A stretch of 44,266 nucleotides of DNA. Source: Rhodococcus yananensis (GTDB lineage Bacteria; Actinomycetota; Actinomycetes; Mycobacteriales; Mycobacteriaceae). Below, piece after piece: positions 17,089-24,759 of the stretch. The stretch's first letter is position 1. The number at the start of each line of letters is the position of its first letter. Made by a program: the position numbers and the translations under genes. The notes beneath the pieces were generated by a model, which made no database searches, had not been told where the DNA came from, and worked only from the letters and a program-made list of their open reading frames with translations. Location of the stretch: contig NZ_JAIYEP010000034.1 of the NCBI RefSeq assembly GCF_020515525.1, forward strand, positions 1-44,266, written 5' to 3'.

Positions 17089-17859
17089 TCAGATGCGGTG
17101 GACGTCGCCCGACGTGACGGCGTGTACCGGCCCGTGGAACTCGGCCTTCGCCTCGGCGATCACGTCCTCGCGGGACGTCCACGGCGGAATGTGGGTCAGG
17201 AGCAGTTCGCCGACACCGGCGAGCGCGGCGACCCGGCCGGCTTCCGTCCCGGACAGGTGGATGCCTTCGGGGCGTACCCCGGGGTCGTGGGTCCATGACG
17301 CCTCGGACAGCAGCACGTCGGCTCCGCGCGCGAGATCGACGACTTCGTTGCACATGCCGGTGTCGCCGGTGTAGGCGAGGACTCGGCCGGAGTCGCTGGT
17401 GATGCGGAATCCGAATGCCTCCGGCGGATGGTTCACGCGGACCGGCAGGATGGTCAGTGCGCCGAACCGGAACTCGCCGCGGTCGGTGATGGTGCGCACG
17501 TCGAGGGTGTCGCAGATGTCGTCGTTCTCCCCCGCGACCTCCGCCGACGCGACACCGAGTCGGTGCGCGCATCCGGTGGGTCCGTAGAGCGGTGCCCGCC
17601 CTTCGGGAGCGTTCGGTGAGTACCGCCGCCACACCAGCAGCCCAGGGATGTCGAGGCAGTGGTCGGCGTGCAGATGCGACAGCAGGATCGATACCTCGCC
17701 CGGGTCGGCATACCGCTGCAGCGCACCGAGAACTCCCGGACCGAAATCGATGACCAGCGGCGGGGTGTCCGGGGCGGTGAGGAGATAGCCGGATGCGGGT
17801 GAGTCCGGCCCGGCGACACTGCCCGAGCACCCCAGAACGGTCATGCGCATACGGGTCAT
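17089..17859 (-). CDS. Metallo-beta-lactamase-fold phosphodiesterase, Rv1339-like
   Basis: About 256 residues. The zinc site motif [10 protein letters not shown] (HxHxDH) is present, with further ligand candidates at AYTGDTG and [11 protein letters not shown]. The sequence matches M. tuberculosis Rv1339 through its N-terminus ([20 protein letters not shown]) and C-terminus ([14 protein letters not shown]). Rv1339 has been reported as a cAMP phosphodiesterase, so cyclic nucleotide hydrolysis is the best guess; RNase Z-like nuclease activity is the alternative. I placed the start at the first of three clustered ATGs (17859, 17850, 17844); none has a convincing ribosome binding site. It lies 32 bp upstream of rph. 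In mycobacteria murI sits between this gene and the rhomboid gene, but here it is absent. Confidence 0.88.
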   Translation of the reverse strand: MTRMRMTVLGCSGSVAGPDSPASGYLLTAPDTPPLVIDFGPGVLGALQRYADPGEVSILLSHLHADHCLDIPGLLVWRRYSPNAPEGRAPLYGPTGCAHRLGVASAEVAGENDDICDTLDVRTITDRGEFRFGALTILPVRVNHPPEAFGFRITSDSGRVLAYTGDTGMCNEVVDLARGADVLLSEASWTHDPGVRPEGIHLSGTEAGRVAALAGVGELLLTHIPPWTSREDVIAEAKAEFHGPVHAVTSGDVHRI

Positions 17860-18000
17860 GCTGCCATGCCGATGGTCCCGAATGAAGGGTGCGGGGGTTT
17901 TCGGCGTGGACTCACAGTCACAGTGGTTGTGTGATGCACCGATCGGTGTCCGTGGACCACGTGATCCCCGTCGCCCGGACACGGGCGGAACGCGTCGGTG

Positions 18001-18621
18001 TCAGCGTATCGGCTGCGGTGTCGTGGGGGTCCCGCGTGTGCGCGTGTCCGACGACAGCGTCCACGCCGCGAGGACACCTCCGACCGCGCCGAACAGGTGC
18101 CCCTGCCAGGAGATCTGCGGATCGCTGGGCAGCACACCCCACAGCATGCCGCCGTAGACGACGAACACGACGACACCGAGCAGGATCTGGCCGACCCGGC
18201 GGGTGAAGATCCCGCGGACGATCAGGTAGGTGAGCCACCCGAAGACCAGTGACGACGCACCGATGTGGTTCTGGCCGGACCCGGCGAACAGCCAGATGCC
18301 GACGCCCGCGACGACCCAGATGATCGCGGTGGCGGCCAGGCCCCGCCCGATCCCCGACAGCAGCACCAGGAATCCGAGGACGAGCAGCGGAACGGTGTTG
18401 GCGGTCAGGTGCGCCCAGTCGGCGTGGAGGATCGGTGCGAACAGGATCCCCCAGAGTCCGTCGGGTGTGCGCGGCTCGACCCCGGCGGAATCGAGGTTCG
18501 CGGGCAGGATCGCGTCGGCGAACTCGACACCGTAGAGGAACACGGTGAATCCGCCGATCCACAGCGCCGCGCGCTGCCAGGTCGGCCGGTTGTCGCGGTC
18601 GGGTCCGGTCGGGATCGTCAT
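18001..18621 (-). CDS. Rhomboid-family intramembrane serine protease
   Basis: A 206-residue polytopic membrane protein with about six hydrophobic segments. The rhomboid active site is visible: NHIGASSLVFGW with nucleophile Ser 123, and WQGHLFGAVGG with catalytic His 175. An upstream HADWAHLTANTVPLL matches the conserved HxxxN loop region of the family. The motif is GASS rather than the commoner GxSG. It should cut transmembrane substrates within or near the membrane; substrates are unknown. It is the positional counterpart of Rv1337. The ATG at 18621 is preceded by CACAAT at 6 nt. Confidence 0.9.
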   Translation of the reverse strand: MTIPTGPDRDNRPTWQRAALWIGGFTVFLYGVEFADAILPANLDSAGVEPRTPDGLWGILFAPILHADWAHLTANTVPLLVLGFLVLLSGIGRGLAATAIIWVVAGVGIWLFAGSGQNHIGASSLVFGWLTYLIVRGIFTRRVGQILLGVVVFVVYGGMLWGVLPSDPQISWQGHLFGAVGGVLAAWTLSSDTRTRGTPTTPQPIR

Positions 18622-18627
18622 GGGTCC

Positions 18628-18633
18628 ATTGTG
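18628..18633 (-). promoter_or_regulatory. -10-like CACAAT, 6 nt before the rhomboid start
   Basis: On the minus strand CACAAT ends 6 nt before the ATG at 18621. The same hexamer and spacing precede the DUF3817 gene at 34620. It differs from TANNNT at the first base. Confidence 0.4.
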
Positions 18634-18669
18634 CGCGCCCGCGTGTGTCCAGGGTGCGCGCCGCGTGGC

Positions 18670-19761
18670 TCAGGCGCGGAACGCGCTGGGGAAGACGTCG
18701 CGGTAGGTGGGGATCCCGGCGATGGAGGTGGCGGACAGGACGGCGTCGACGACGGCGCGGCGGACGACGTCGGTGGCGGCCGCGCATACCGCGGCGAGCA
18801 CCGGCAGGTCGGCGGGGAACGCGTCGGGGACGCCGCCGGACGGGGCCGGCCGGGCGGTGCCGGTGGACATGGCGAACAGGGTGTCGCCGTCGAGTGGTGA
18901 GTGGACGGGCCGGATCGCGTGGGCGAGCCCGTCGTGTCCGGCCACCGCGACGCGCCGGCAGGCGGCTTTCGACAGGGGGGCGTCGGTGGCGACGAGCCCG
19001 ATGGTGGTGTTCAGGACGGTGCCCTTGTCGCCGAGGGCCCGGGCCGCGGCGATGTCGACCTCGGCGGGTGGGCGCAGTCCGCGGTCGGTGGCGCCGCGCG
19101 CGGTGACGCCCCAGGGCAGTCCGCTGTCGGGGTCGAAGACGGACCCGACGGGGTTCGCCACGACCAGCGCCGCGACGGTGACGCCGGCCGCGGCGCCGTG
19201 CGTGAGATGCGCGCTGGCGGTGCCGACACCGCCCTTGAGGATCCCCGCGCGGGCTGCGGTACCGGCGCCGACGCTGCCGGTGGGCAGCGTGTCGGCGGTC
19301 GCTGCGGCGGCGGCCGCGTAGCCGTCGTCGGCGGAGGGCCGGGTGTTCCAGTCTCCGACGGGGAGGTCGAAGATCACGGCGCCGGGCACGATCGGGACGA
19401 CGGCGCCGGGCGCGCCCATGGGGATGCCGCGGCCGTGTTCTTCGAGGTAGCGCATGACGCCGTCGGCGGCGGCGAGTCCGTAGGCGCTGCCCCCGGTGAG
19501 CAGTACCGCGTCGATGCGCTGGACGGAGTGGGACGGGTCGAGCAGGTCGGTCTCGCGGGTGCCCGGTCCGCCGCCGCGCACGTCGACTGCGGCGACGGCG
19601 GTACCGTCGGCGATCACGACGGTGCAGCCGGTGGCCGATCCGATGCCGGGGTTCGTCCCGTCCGCGACGGTGACGTCGGGGTCGAGCAGTTGCCGGTGAC
19701 CGACCCGCAGTCCGACGATGTCGAGGAGTGAGTCGGTGGGCCCGGGCCGCGGCGCGGTCAC
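18670..19761 (-). CDS. P1-family (DmpA-like) peptidase
   Basis: A 363-residue protein of peptidase family P1, related to DmpA aminopeptidase, and the counterpart of Rv1333. Family features: GLRVGHRQL near the N-terminus, the glycine-rich VDVRGGGPGTRETDLL, LLTGGSAYGLAAADGVMRYLEE, VGAGTAARAGILKGG, and LNTTIGLVATDAPLS. By family these enzymes are made as precursors that cut themselves to expose a Ser or Thr nucleophile; the likely site here is Asn 251/Thr 252. Its physiological substrate is unknown. The GTG start at 19761 overlaps the DUF2017 stop by 4 nt, so it belongs to the clpS-DUF2017 operon. In M. tuberculosis mec-cysO-cysM follow this gene, but here the rhomboid gene comes next. Confidence 0.88.
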   Translation of the reverse strand: MTAPRPGPTDSLLDIVGLRVGHRQLLDPDVTVADGTNPGIGSATGCTVVIADGTAVAAVDVRGGGPGTRETDLLDPSHSVQRIDAVLLTGGSAYGLAAADGVMRYLEEHGRGIPMGAPGAVVPIVPGAVIFDLPVGDWNTRPSADDGYAAAAAATADTLPTGSVGAGTAARAGILKGGVGTASAHLTHGAAAGVTVAALVVANPVGSVFDPDSGLPWGVTARGATDRGLRPPAEVDIAAARALGDKGTVLNTTIGLVATDAPLSKAACRRVAVAGHDGLAHAIRPVHSPLDGDTLFAMSTGTARPAPSGGVPDAFPADLPVLAAVCAAATDVVRRAVVDAVLSATSIAGIPTYRDVFPSAFRA

Positions 19762-20336
19762 GGCATCAGGGCCTGCACGAGCGAGTCCTGCATCCAGGTG
19801 AGCCAGTGGTAGACGTCGAGGTGTGGCGCGCGGGGGTCCTCGGAGTCGAGGGTGTCGGGGGTGTCGGCGTCGATGCCGAGCGTGGTGCCGAGTGCCAACC
19901 GCACGTCGTTGAGCCCGTACAGCCATGCCTCGGCCTGTTCGGGGTTGAGGACGACCTTGCCGCCGTCCTCGGGCACGGTGCGCAGGATGACGGCGCCGGC
20001 GGCGAGTTTCGCGTCGATGATGCCGGGTTCGTGGAGGCTGCGCAGTGCACCGTTGAGGTCGCCCGAGGTGTCGTCGGGGTGGGTGTTTCCGTCACCGTCG
20101 GGCCGATGGAAGTCGGGGAGCAGCCGCGCGAGCGCCGGCACGTCGGGCGGGGTCGGATTGCCGGTGCGCAGCCCGGTCAGTTCGGCCAGGTCGTCGTGCG
20201 GGGTCTGTGCGGCGCGGTCCTCGAGCATCCCGAGCACGGACGCGACGAGCGACCGCAGCACCGACGCCTCGTGACCGTCCATCTCGGAACGGAGTTTGGG
20301 TCCGCTGAGCGAGTTCTTCCGGGTCCACTGCCGCAC
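19758..20336 (-). CDS. DUF2017 family protein (Rv1332-like)
   Basis: A 192-residue soluble protein of unknown function that regularly follows clpS in actinobacteria. The N-terminal VRQWTRKNS and the segment GHEASVLRSLVASVLGMLED match Rv1332. The middle is acidic with a disordered-looking stretch (PDGDGNTHPDDTSGDL), and the C-terminus YHWLTWMQDSLVQALMP is helical and hydrophobic. The GTG start at 20336 has AGGAGGA 10 nt upstream. The frame is open further upstream but lacks such a site. It is coupled to the P1 peptidase gene by a GTGA overlap. Linkage to clpS suggests a role in regulated proteolysis, which is inference only. Confidence 0.85.
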   Translation of the reverse strand: MRQWTRKNSLSGPKLRSEMDGHEASVLRSLVASVLGMLEDRAAQTPHDDLAELTGLRTGNPTPPDVPALARLLPDFHRPDGDGNTHPDDTSGDLNGALRSLHEPGIIDAKLAAGAVILRTVPEDGGKVVLNPEQAEAWLYGLNDVRLALGTTLGIDADTPDTLDSEDPRAPHLDVYHWLTWMQDSLVQALMP

Positions 20337-20346
20337 GTCGGTCCGG

Positions 20347-20353
20347 TCCTCCT
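20347..20353 (-). promoter_or_regulatory. Ribosome binding site of the DUF2017 gene
   Basis: AGGAGGA on the minus strand, 10 nt before the GTG at 20336, within the 25-bp gap after clpS. It decides the DUF2017 start. Confidence 0.75.
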
Positions 20354-20361
20354 GTGATGGC

Positions 20362-20697
20362 TCATTCGTCCCGTTGCATGGTGGCCCACAGCCCGGCGGC
20401 GTGGAGCCGTTGCACGTCGTGTTCCATCTTGTCACGTGAACCGCTGGACACGACGGCTCTGCCCTCGTTGTGCACCTTCAGCATGAGTTCGGTGGCCTTC
20501 GCCTTGCTGTAGCCGAACAGCTTCTGGAAGATGAACGTCACGTAGTGCATGAGGTTGACGGGGTCGTCCCACACCACGGTGACCCAGGGCCTGTCGACCA
20601 GTTCGACTTCTTCGACGATCTCCGCTTCGGCGGGCATCGCCTGACCGGCACCCATCGCTCGGACGTCGGGCGGGCTTGTCGTGGAACACGGCGCCAT
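20362..20697 (-). CDS. clpS: ATP-dependent Clp protease adaptor ClpS
   Basis: It delivers N-degron substrates to the ClpC/ClpA-ClpP protease. The 111-residue protein has a ~30-residue variable N-terminus followed by the ClpS fold: [20 protein letters not shown] (with the DDPVNLM specificity pocket), the [21 protein letters not shown] helix, and [17 protein letters not shown] at the C-terminus. The ATG at 20697 sits 6 nt after a TACCCT -10 box and has no ribosome binding site, so it is probably leaderless. It is the first gene of a minus-strand operon that continues into the DUF2017 and P1 peptidase genes, and it diverges from pncB, as in mycobacteria. Confidence 0.95.
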   Translation of the reverse strand: MAPCSTTSPPDVRAMGAGQAMPAEAEIVEEVELVDRPWVTVVWDDPVNLMHYVTFIFQKLFGYSKAKATELMLKVHNEGRAVVSSGSRDKMEHDVQRLHAAGLWATMQRDE

Positions 20698-20703
20698 GTG
20701 TCC

Positions 20704-20709
20704 AGGGTA
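20704..20709 (-). promoter_or_regulatory. -10 element TACCCT, leaderless start of clpS
   Basis: TACCCT on the minus strand ends exactly 6 nt before the clpS ATG. The divergent pncB has its own box at the same distance, so the clpS-pncB gap (68 bp) holds two back-to-back leaderless promoters. Confidence 0.65.
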
Positions 20710-20753
20710 CGACGTTCGCTCGAGTCGCAGAACCGCCTCCCCCGGTCTCGTTC

Positions 20754-20759
20754 TAGAGT
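20754..20759 (+). promoter_or_regulatory. -10 element TAGAGT, leaderless start of pncB
   Basis: TAGAGT ends exactly 6 nt before the pncB ATG at 20766. The 6 nt (GGGCGG) are not a usefully spaced Shine-Dalgarno sequence. Confidence 0.65.
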
Positions 20760-20765
20760 GGGCGG

Positions 20766-22097
20766 ATGGCTGTCACCACCGGCGGTTCGACGACCGCCAG
20801 CACCGCACTGTTCACCGACAAGTACGAGTTGACGATGCTCGAGGCGGCGCTGGTCGACGGGTCCGGCCACCGTCCGTGTGTGTTCGAGCTGTTCGCGCGT
20901 CGACTGCCGGCGGGTCGCCGGTACGGGGTGGTCGCGGGGACGGCGCGGCTCGTCGAGGCGCTGCGCGGGTTCCGGTTCGGGGACGCCGAACTGGCGGTCG
21001 CGGAACGGTTTCTGCGTCCGTCCACGGTGGAGTGGCTGCGGACGTTCCGGTTCTCCGGGGACATCGACGGGTATCGGGAGGGCGACTTCTATTTTCCGGG
21101 GTCGCCGATCCTGACGGTGCGCGGCACGTTCGCGGAATGCGTGCTGCTGGAGACGTTGGCGCTGTCGGTGTTCAACCACGACAGTGCGATCGCGTCGGCG
21201 GCGGCGCGGATGGTGGCGGTCGCGGACGGGCGGACCCTCATCGAGATGGGGTCGCGGCGCACCCACGAGGAGGCGGCGGTCGCGGCGGCGCGCGCCGCGT
21301 ACCTGGCGGGTTTCGATTCGACGTCGAATCTGGAGGCGGCACGTCGCCACGGGATCCCCGCCGCGGGTACGGCTGCGCACGCGTTCACCCTGTTGCACAC
21401 CACGACGGACGGTCGGGACGAGGCGTCGGCGTTCCGCAGTCAGGTCGAGACACTCGGGGTGGGTACGACGCTGCTGGTCGACACGTACGACATCACGCAG
21501 GGGGTGGCGACGGCGATCGAGGTGGCGGGCCCGGAGTTGGGGGCGGTGCGCATCGACTCGGGTGATCTGGGTGTCCTCGCCCGCCAGGTGCGTCGGCAGC
21601 TCGACGACCTGGGTGCGCACCGCACCAGGATCGTGATGTCGGGTGATCTCGACGAGTACGCCATCGCCGGGTTGCGTGCCGAACCGGTCGATGGGTACGG
21701 GGTGGGTACGTCGCTGGTGACGGGTTCGGGGGCACCGACCGCGGGCATGGTGTACAAGCTCGTCGAGGTCGACGGCCTTCCGGTCGCGAAGCGCAGCGCG
21801 GCGAAGGAGTCGCGTGGCGGTGCGAAACGGGCGGTGCGGTACGCACGGCGCAGCGGAACCCTCGTCGAGGAGGTCGTGTTCCCGGCGGACGCCGACGTCC
21901 CCGACGGTGCGGGAACCACGCTGCACGAGTTGATGGTGCCGCTGGTGCGCGGCGGCGCCCCCGTCGACGGTCTGCCTACCCTGGAGGAGAGCAGGGAGTT
22001 TCTGCGCCGCGGATCGGTGAGCCTGCCGTGGGAGGGGTTGACGTTGTCGGCCGGTGATCCCGCGATCCCCACTCGGTTCGTGACCGCGGATGCGTGA
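20766..22097 (+). CDS. pncB: Nicotinate phosphoribosyltransferase
   Basis: It converts nicotinate and PRPP to nicotinate mononucleotide in NAD salvage. The protein has 443 residues. Visible family segments: [16 protein letters not shown] at the N-terminus, [52 protein letters not shown] with the conserved His, [20 protein letters not shown], and the phosphate-binding [14 protein letters not shown]. It corresponds to Rv1330c (pncB1), divergent from clpS. The nicotinamidase gene follows 12 bp after its stop, so both steps from nicotinamide to NaMN are encoded together. The ATG at 20766 is probably leaderless. Confidence 0.95.
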   Translation: MAVTTGGSTTASTALFTDKYELTMLEAALVDGSGHRPCVFELFARRLPAGRRYGVVAGTARLVEALRGFRFGDAELAVAERFLRPSTVEWLRTFRFSGDIDGYREGDFYFPGSPILTVRGTFAECVLLETLALSVFNHDSAIASAAARMVAVADGRTLIEMGSRRTHEEAAVAAARAAYLAGFDSTSNLEAARRHGIPAAGTAAHAFTLLHTTTDGRDEASAFRSQVETLGVGTTLLVDTYDITQGVATAIEVAGPELGAVRIDSGDLGVLARQVRRQLDDLGAHRTRIVMSGDLDEYAIAGLRAEPVDGYGVGTSLVTGSGAPTAGMVYKLVEVDGLPVAKRSAAKESRGGAKRAVRYARRSGTLVEEVVFPADADVPDGAGTTLHELMVPLVRGGAPVDGLPTLEESREFLRRGSVSLPWEGLTLSAGDPAIPTRFVTADA

Positions 22098-22109
22098 GGA
22101 GTGAGGGCG

Positions 22110-22685
22110 ATGCGTGCGTTGATCGTGGTCGACGTCCAGAGCGATTTCTGTGAGGGCGGTGCGCTCGCCGTCGTCGGGGGTTCCGCCGTCGCGGCGGGGG
22201 TGTCGCGGCTGCTCGCCGACGAGCACGCGCGGTACGCGCACGTGGTCGCGACCCGCGATCACCACGTCGACCCGGGTGCCCACTTCTCCGACGAACCGGA
22301 CTTCGTGGACTCGTGGCCACCGCACTGCCGGGTGGGGACTCCGGGTGCGGCCTTCCATCCGGATTTCGATGTCACGCGGGTGGAGGCGGTGTTCTCCAAG
22401 GGGGCGTACGAGGCCGCGTACTCCGGCTTCGAGGGCACCGACGACACCGGCACGTCCCTCGCCGACTGGCTCCGCGGGCGCGGGGTCACCGAGGTCGACG
22501 TGGTGGGCATCGCCACCGATCACTGTGTCCGCGCGACCGCGTTGGACGCCGCGGGAGCGGGGTTCGCCACGCGGGTGCTGCTGTCGCACACCGCGGGGGT
22601 CTCGGACGTGCAGGTGGCCGCGGCGCTCACCCGGATGCGGGAGGCCGGTGTCACGCTGGTCGGTGAGGTCGCCGCCGGGACGTGA
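22110..22685 (+). CDS. pncA: Nicotinamidase / pyrazinamidase
   Basis: It deamidates nicotinamide to nicotinate; homologues also hydrolyse pyrazinamide. The protein has 191 residues. The catalytic triad is Asp 8 (VVDVQSDF), Lys 97 (FSKGAYEAAYSGF) and Cys 139 (ATDHCVRAT). The metal site is Asp 50, His 52, His 58 and His 72 (TRDHHVDPGAHF and PPHCRVGT). The ATG at 22110 is chosen from the family N-terminus MRALIVVDVQ, with a purine-rich GAGGAGTGAGGG just upstream; a GTG three codons earlier is possible. It is in an operon with pncB. In M. tuberculosis pncA is at a separate locus, so the pairing here is a local difference. Confidence 0.95.
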   Translation: MRALIVVDVQSDFCEGGALAVVGGSAVAAGVSRLLADEHARYAHVVATRDHHVDPGAHFSDEPDFVDSWPPHCRVGTPGAAFHPDFDVTRVEAVFSKGAYEAAYSGFEGTDDTGTSLADWLRGRGVTEVDVVGIATDHCVRATALDAAGAGFATRVLLSHTAGVSDVQVAAALTRMREAGVTLVGEVAAGT

Positions 22686-22698
22686 CGGTGGTGGCCGC

Positions 22699-22704
22699 TA
22701 CCCT
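22699..22704 (+). promoter_or_regulatory. -10 element TACCCT, leaderless start of dinG
   Basis: TACCCT ends exactly 6 nt before the GTG at 22711. It is the same hexamer and spacing as at clpS. dinG may therefore have its own promoter, although it follows pncA by only 25 bp. Confidence 0.6.
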
Positions 22705-22710
22705 GGCCCG

Positions 22711-24741
22711 GTGCCCGAACTCCCCGATGTCCCCGATCTGCTCCGCACCGCGGTCCACGCCCTCGGCGGGAAGGAACGGCGCAATCAGCTGACGATGGCG
22801 TCGGCGGTCGCGCACTGCATCGACACGGGTGAGCATCTGGCGGTGCAGGCGGGCACCGGCACCGGTAAATCACTCGCCTACCTGGTGCCGAGCATCCGGT
22901 ACGCGGTGCGCACGGGCCGCACCGTGGTGGTGTCGACCGCCACCATCGCGCTGCAACGCCAGCTCGTCGACCGTGATCTTCCGCGCCTCGCGGATGCCCT
23001 CACCGAATCGTTGGGGCGCCGGCCCCGCTTCGCGATCCTCAAGGGGCGCGGCAACTATCTGTGTCTGAACAAGATCCACACCGGGCTGGCTGCCGAGCCG
23101 CCGGGCGACGCGGAACTGTTCGACGCGTTCGCGCTGTCGCGTCTGGGCCGGGAGGTGCGGCGGGTCACCGAGTGGTCGTCGAGCACCGACACCGGTGACC
23201 GCGACGATCTGTCCCCGGGGGTCTCCGATCAGGCGTGGCGTCAGCTCAGCGTCACCGCCCGCGAATGCCTCGGCCGGACGCGCTGCCCGGTCGGCGACGA
23301 CTGCTTCGCCGAGATCGCACGGGCCGAGGCCGCGCAGGTCGACGTGGTCGTCACCAATCACGCGCTCCTCGCGATCGACGCGATCACCGGGATCTCGATC
23401 CTGCCCGAACACGACGTCGTGGTCGTCGACGAAGCCCACGAACTCGTCGACCGTGTCACCGGTGTCGCGACCGCCGAACTGTCCGGCGGGTCCGTGTCGG
23501 CCGCTGCGCGGCGGTGCACGAAGCTCGTCGAGGACGAGGAGGTCGACCGGCTCGAGGCGGCGGGTGAGAGCTGGGCGTCGCTGCTCGACGCACTGCCCGC
23601 GGGTCGGTGGGATTCGATCGACGAGGGTGTCGCGGCGGCGCTCGCGTCCATCCGTGATGCGGCGTGGGCGGTGCACACCGCCATCGGGCCGGCGAAGCCG
23701 GGCACCGACCCGGAGGTCGCGGCGGCACGCAGCCAGGCACTCGCCGAGATCGACGAGGTGCACGACTGTGCGGTGCGGGTGCTCACGTCGTTCGCCGAAC
23801 CCGATCCGGCGCAGCGCAGGGACGTGGTGTGGCTGGCGGCCGACGAGATCCGCGGTGCGGTGCGGCGCACGGTGCGTATGGCGCCGTTGTCCGTCGGCGG
23901 GCTGCTGCGCGCACGACTGTTCGACGAGTCGACGACGGTGCTGACGTCCGCGACGCTCACGGTCGGCGGATCGTTCGACGGTCTGGCCGCCGAGTGGGGG
24001 CTACCGCCGCAGGAACCGGCCCGCAGCGACACCGGTGCCGCGTCGGGCGCGGAGCCCCCGTCGGATTCGGGCGGTACGAAATGGAATGCGCTCGATGTGG
24101 GTTCACCGTTCGACCATGCGAGGTCGGGGATCCTCTACATCGCGCGGCACCTGCCGCCCCCGGGACGCGACGGGCCGGTTCCGGCGCATCTCGACGAGAT
24201 CGCCGAACTCGTCACCGCCGCCGGTGGTCGCACCCTCGGATTGTTCTCGTCGATGCGCGCCGCGAAGGCCGCGACCGAGGCGTTACGCGACCGGCTCGAC
24301 ACCCCGATCCTGTGCCAGGGCGAGGACGCGACGGGCGCGCTCGTCGAGAAGTTCGCCGCGGACGAGGCGACCTCCCTGTTCGGCACCCTGTCGCTGTGGC
24401 AGGGCGTCGACGTCCCCGGCCGGTCCCTGTCGCTGGTGATCATCGACCGGATCCCGTTTCCCCGGCCGGACGATCCGCTGCTCACCGCGCGGCAACGCGC
24501 CGTCGAATCCCGCGGGGGCAACGGTTTCATGGCGGTCGCCGCGAACCACGCCGCGCTGCTCCTCGCCCAGGGCGTCGGCCGGCTGTTACGCAGCACGGAC
24601 GACCGCGGTGTCGTCGCCGTGCTCGACTCGCGGCTCGCGACCGCCCGCTACGGCGGCTACCTGCGGGCGTCGTTGCCGCCGTTCTGGGAGACCGCGGATC
24701 CGGCGGTGGTCCGCAGGTCTCTCGACCGTCTCTGTTCGTGA
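22711..24741 (+). CDS. dinG: DinG-like ATP-dependent DNA helicase (XPD family)
   Basis: A 5'-3' superfamily 2 helicase of the DinG/XPD group, probably used in repair of blocked forks or R-loops. The protein has 676 residues. Motif I is QAGTGTGKSLAYL (Lys 53). Iron-sulfur ligand candidates are the Cys of GRGNYLCLNKI and of CLGRTRCPVGDDC. The Walker B motif is VVVDEAHEL, and the C-terminal helicase motifs include LWQGVDVPGRSLSLVIIDRIPF and QGVGRLLRSTDDRG (motif VI). It is the counterpart of Rv1329c. A ~25-residue low-complexity stretch near 24010-24080 (ARSDTGAASGAEPPSDSGG) is probably a surface loop. The start at 22711 is set by the leaderless-type box. It converges on glgP with 13 bp between stops. 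Confidence 0.92.
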   Translation: MPELPDVPDLLRTAVHALGGKERRNQLTMASAVAHCIDTGEHLAVQAGTGTGKSLAYLVPSIRYAVRTGRTVVVSTATIALQRQLVDRDLPRLADALTESLGRRPRFAILKGRGNYLCLNKIHTGLAAEPPGDAELFDAFALSRLGREVRRVTEWSSSTDTGDRDDLSPGVSDQAWRQLSVTARECLGRTRCPVGDDCFAEIARAEAAQVDVVVTNHALLAIDAITGISILPEHDVVVVDEAHELVDRVTGVATAELSGGSVSAAARRCTKLVEDEEVDRLEAAGESWASLLDALPAGRWDSIDEGVAAALASIRDAAWAVHTAIGPAKPGTDPEVAAARSQALAEIDEVHDCAVRVLTSFAEPDPAQRRDVVWLAADEIRGAVRRTVRMAPLSVGGLLRARLFDESTTVLTSATLTVGGSFDGLAAEWGLPPQEPARSDTGAASGAEPPSDSGGTKWNALDVGSPFDHARSGILYIARHLPPPGRDGPVPAHLDEIAELVTAAGGRTLGLFSSMRAAKAATEALRDRLDTPILCQGEDATGALVEKFAADEATSLFGTLSLWQGVDVPGRSLSLVIIDRIPFPRPDDPLLTARQRAVESRGGNGFMAVAANHAALLLAQGVGRLLRSTDDRGVVAVLDSRLATARYGGYLRASLPPFWETADPAVVRRSLDRLCS

Positions 24742-24759
24742 CTCGTGCGGGTCGTCACG
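24737..24759. terminator. Small hairpin spanning both stops of dinG and glgP
   Basis: CGTGAC (24737-24742) pairs with GTCACG (24754-24759). The dinG stop lies in one arm and the glgP stop in the other. The stem is only 6 bp and has no T tract, so terminator activity is uncertain. Confidence 0.3.

Noticed and set aside
20538-22589. 683-codon minus-strand open frame opposite pncB and pncA
   Set aside because: Low-complexity Arg/His-rich shadow. Both plus-strand genes have complete active sites.
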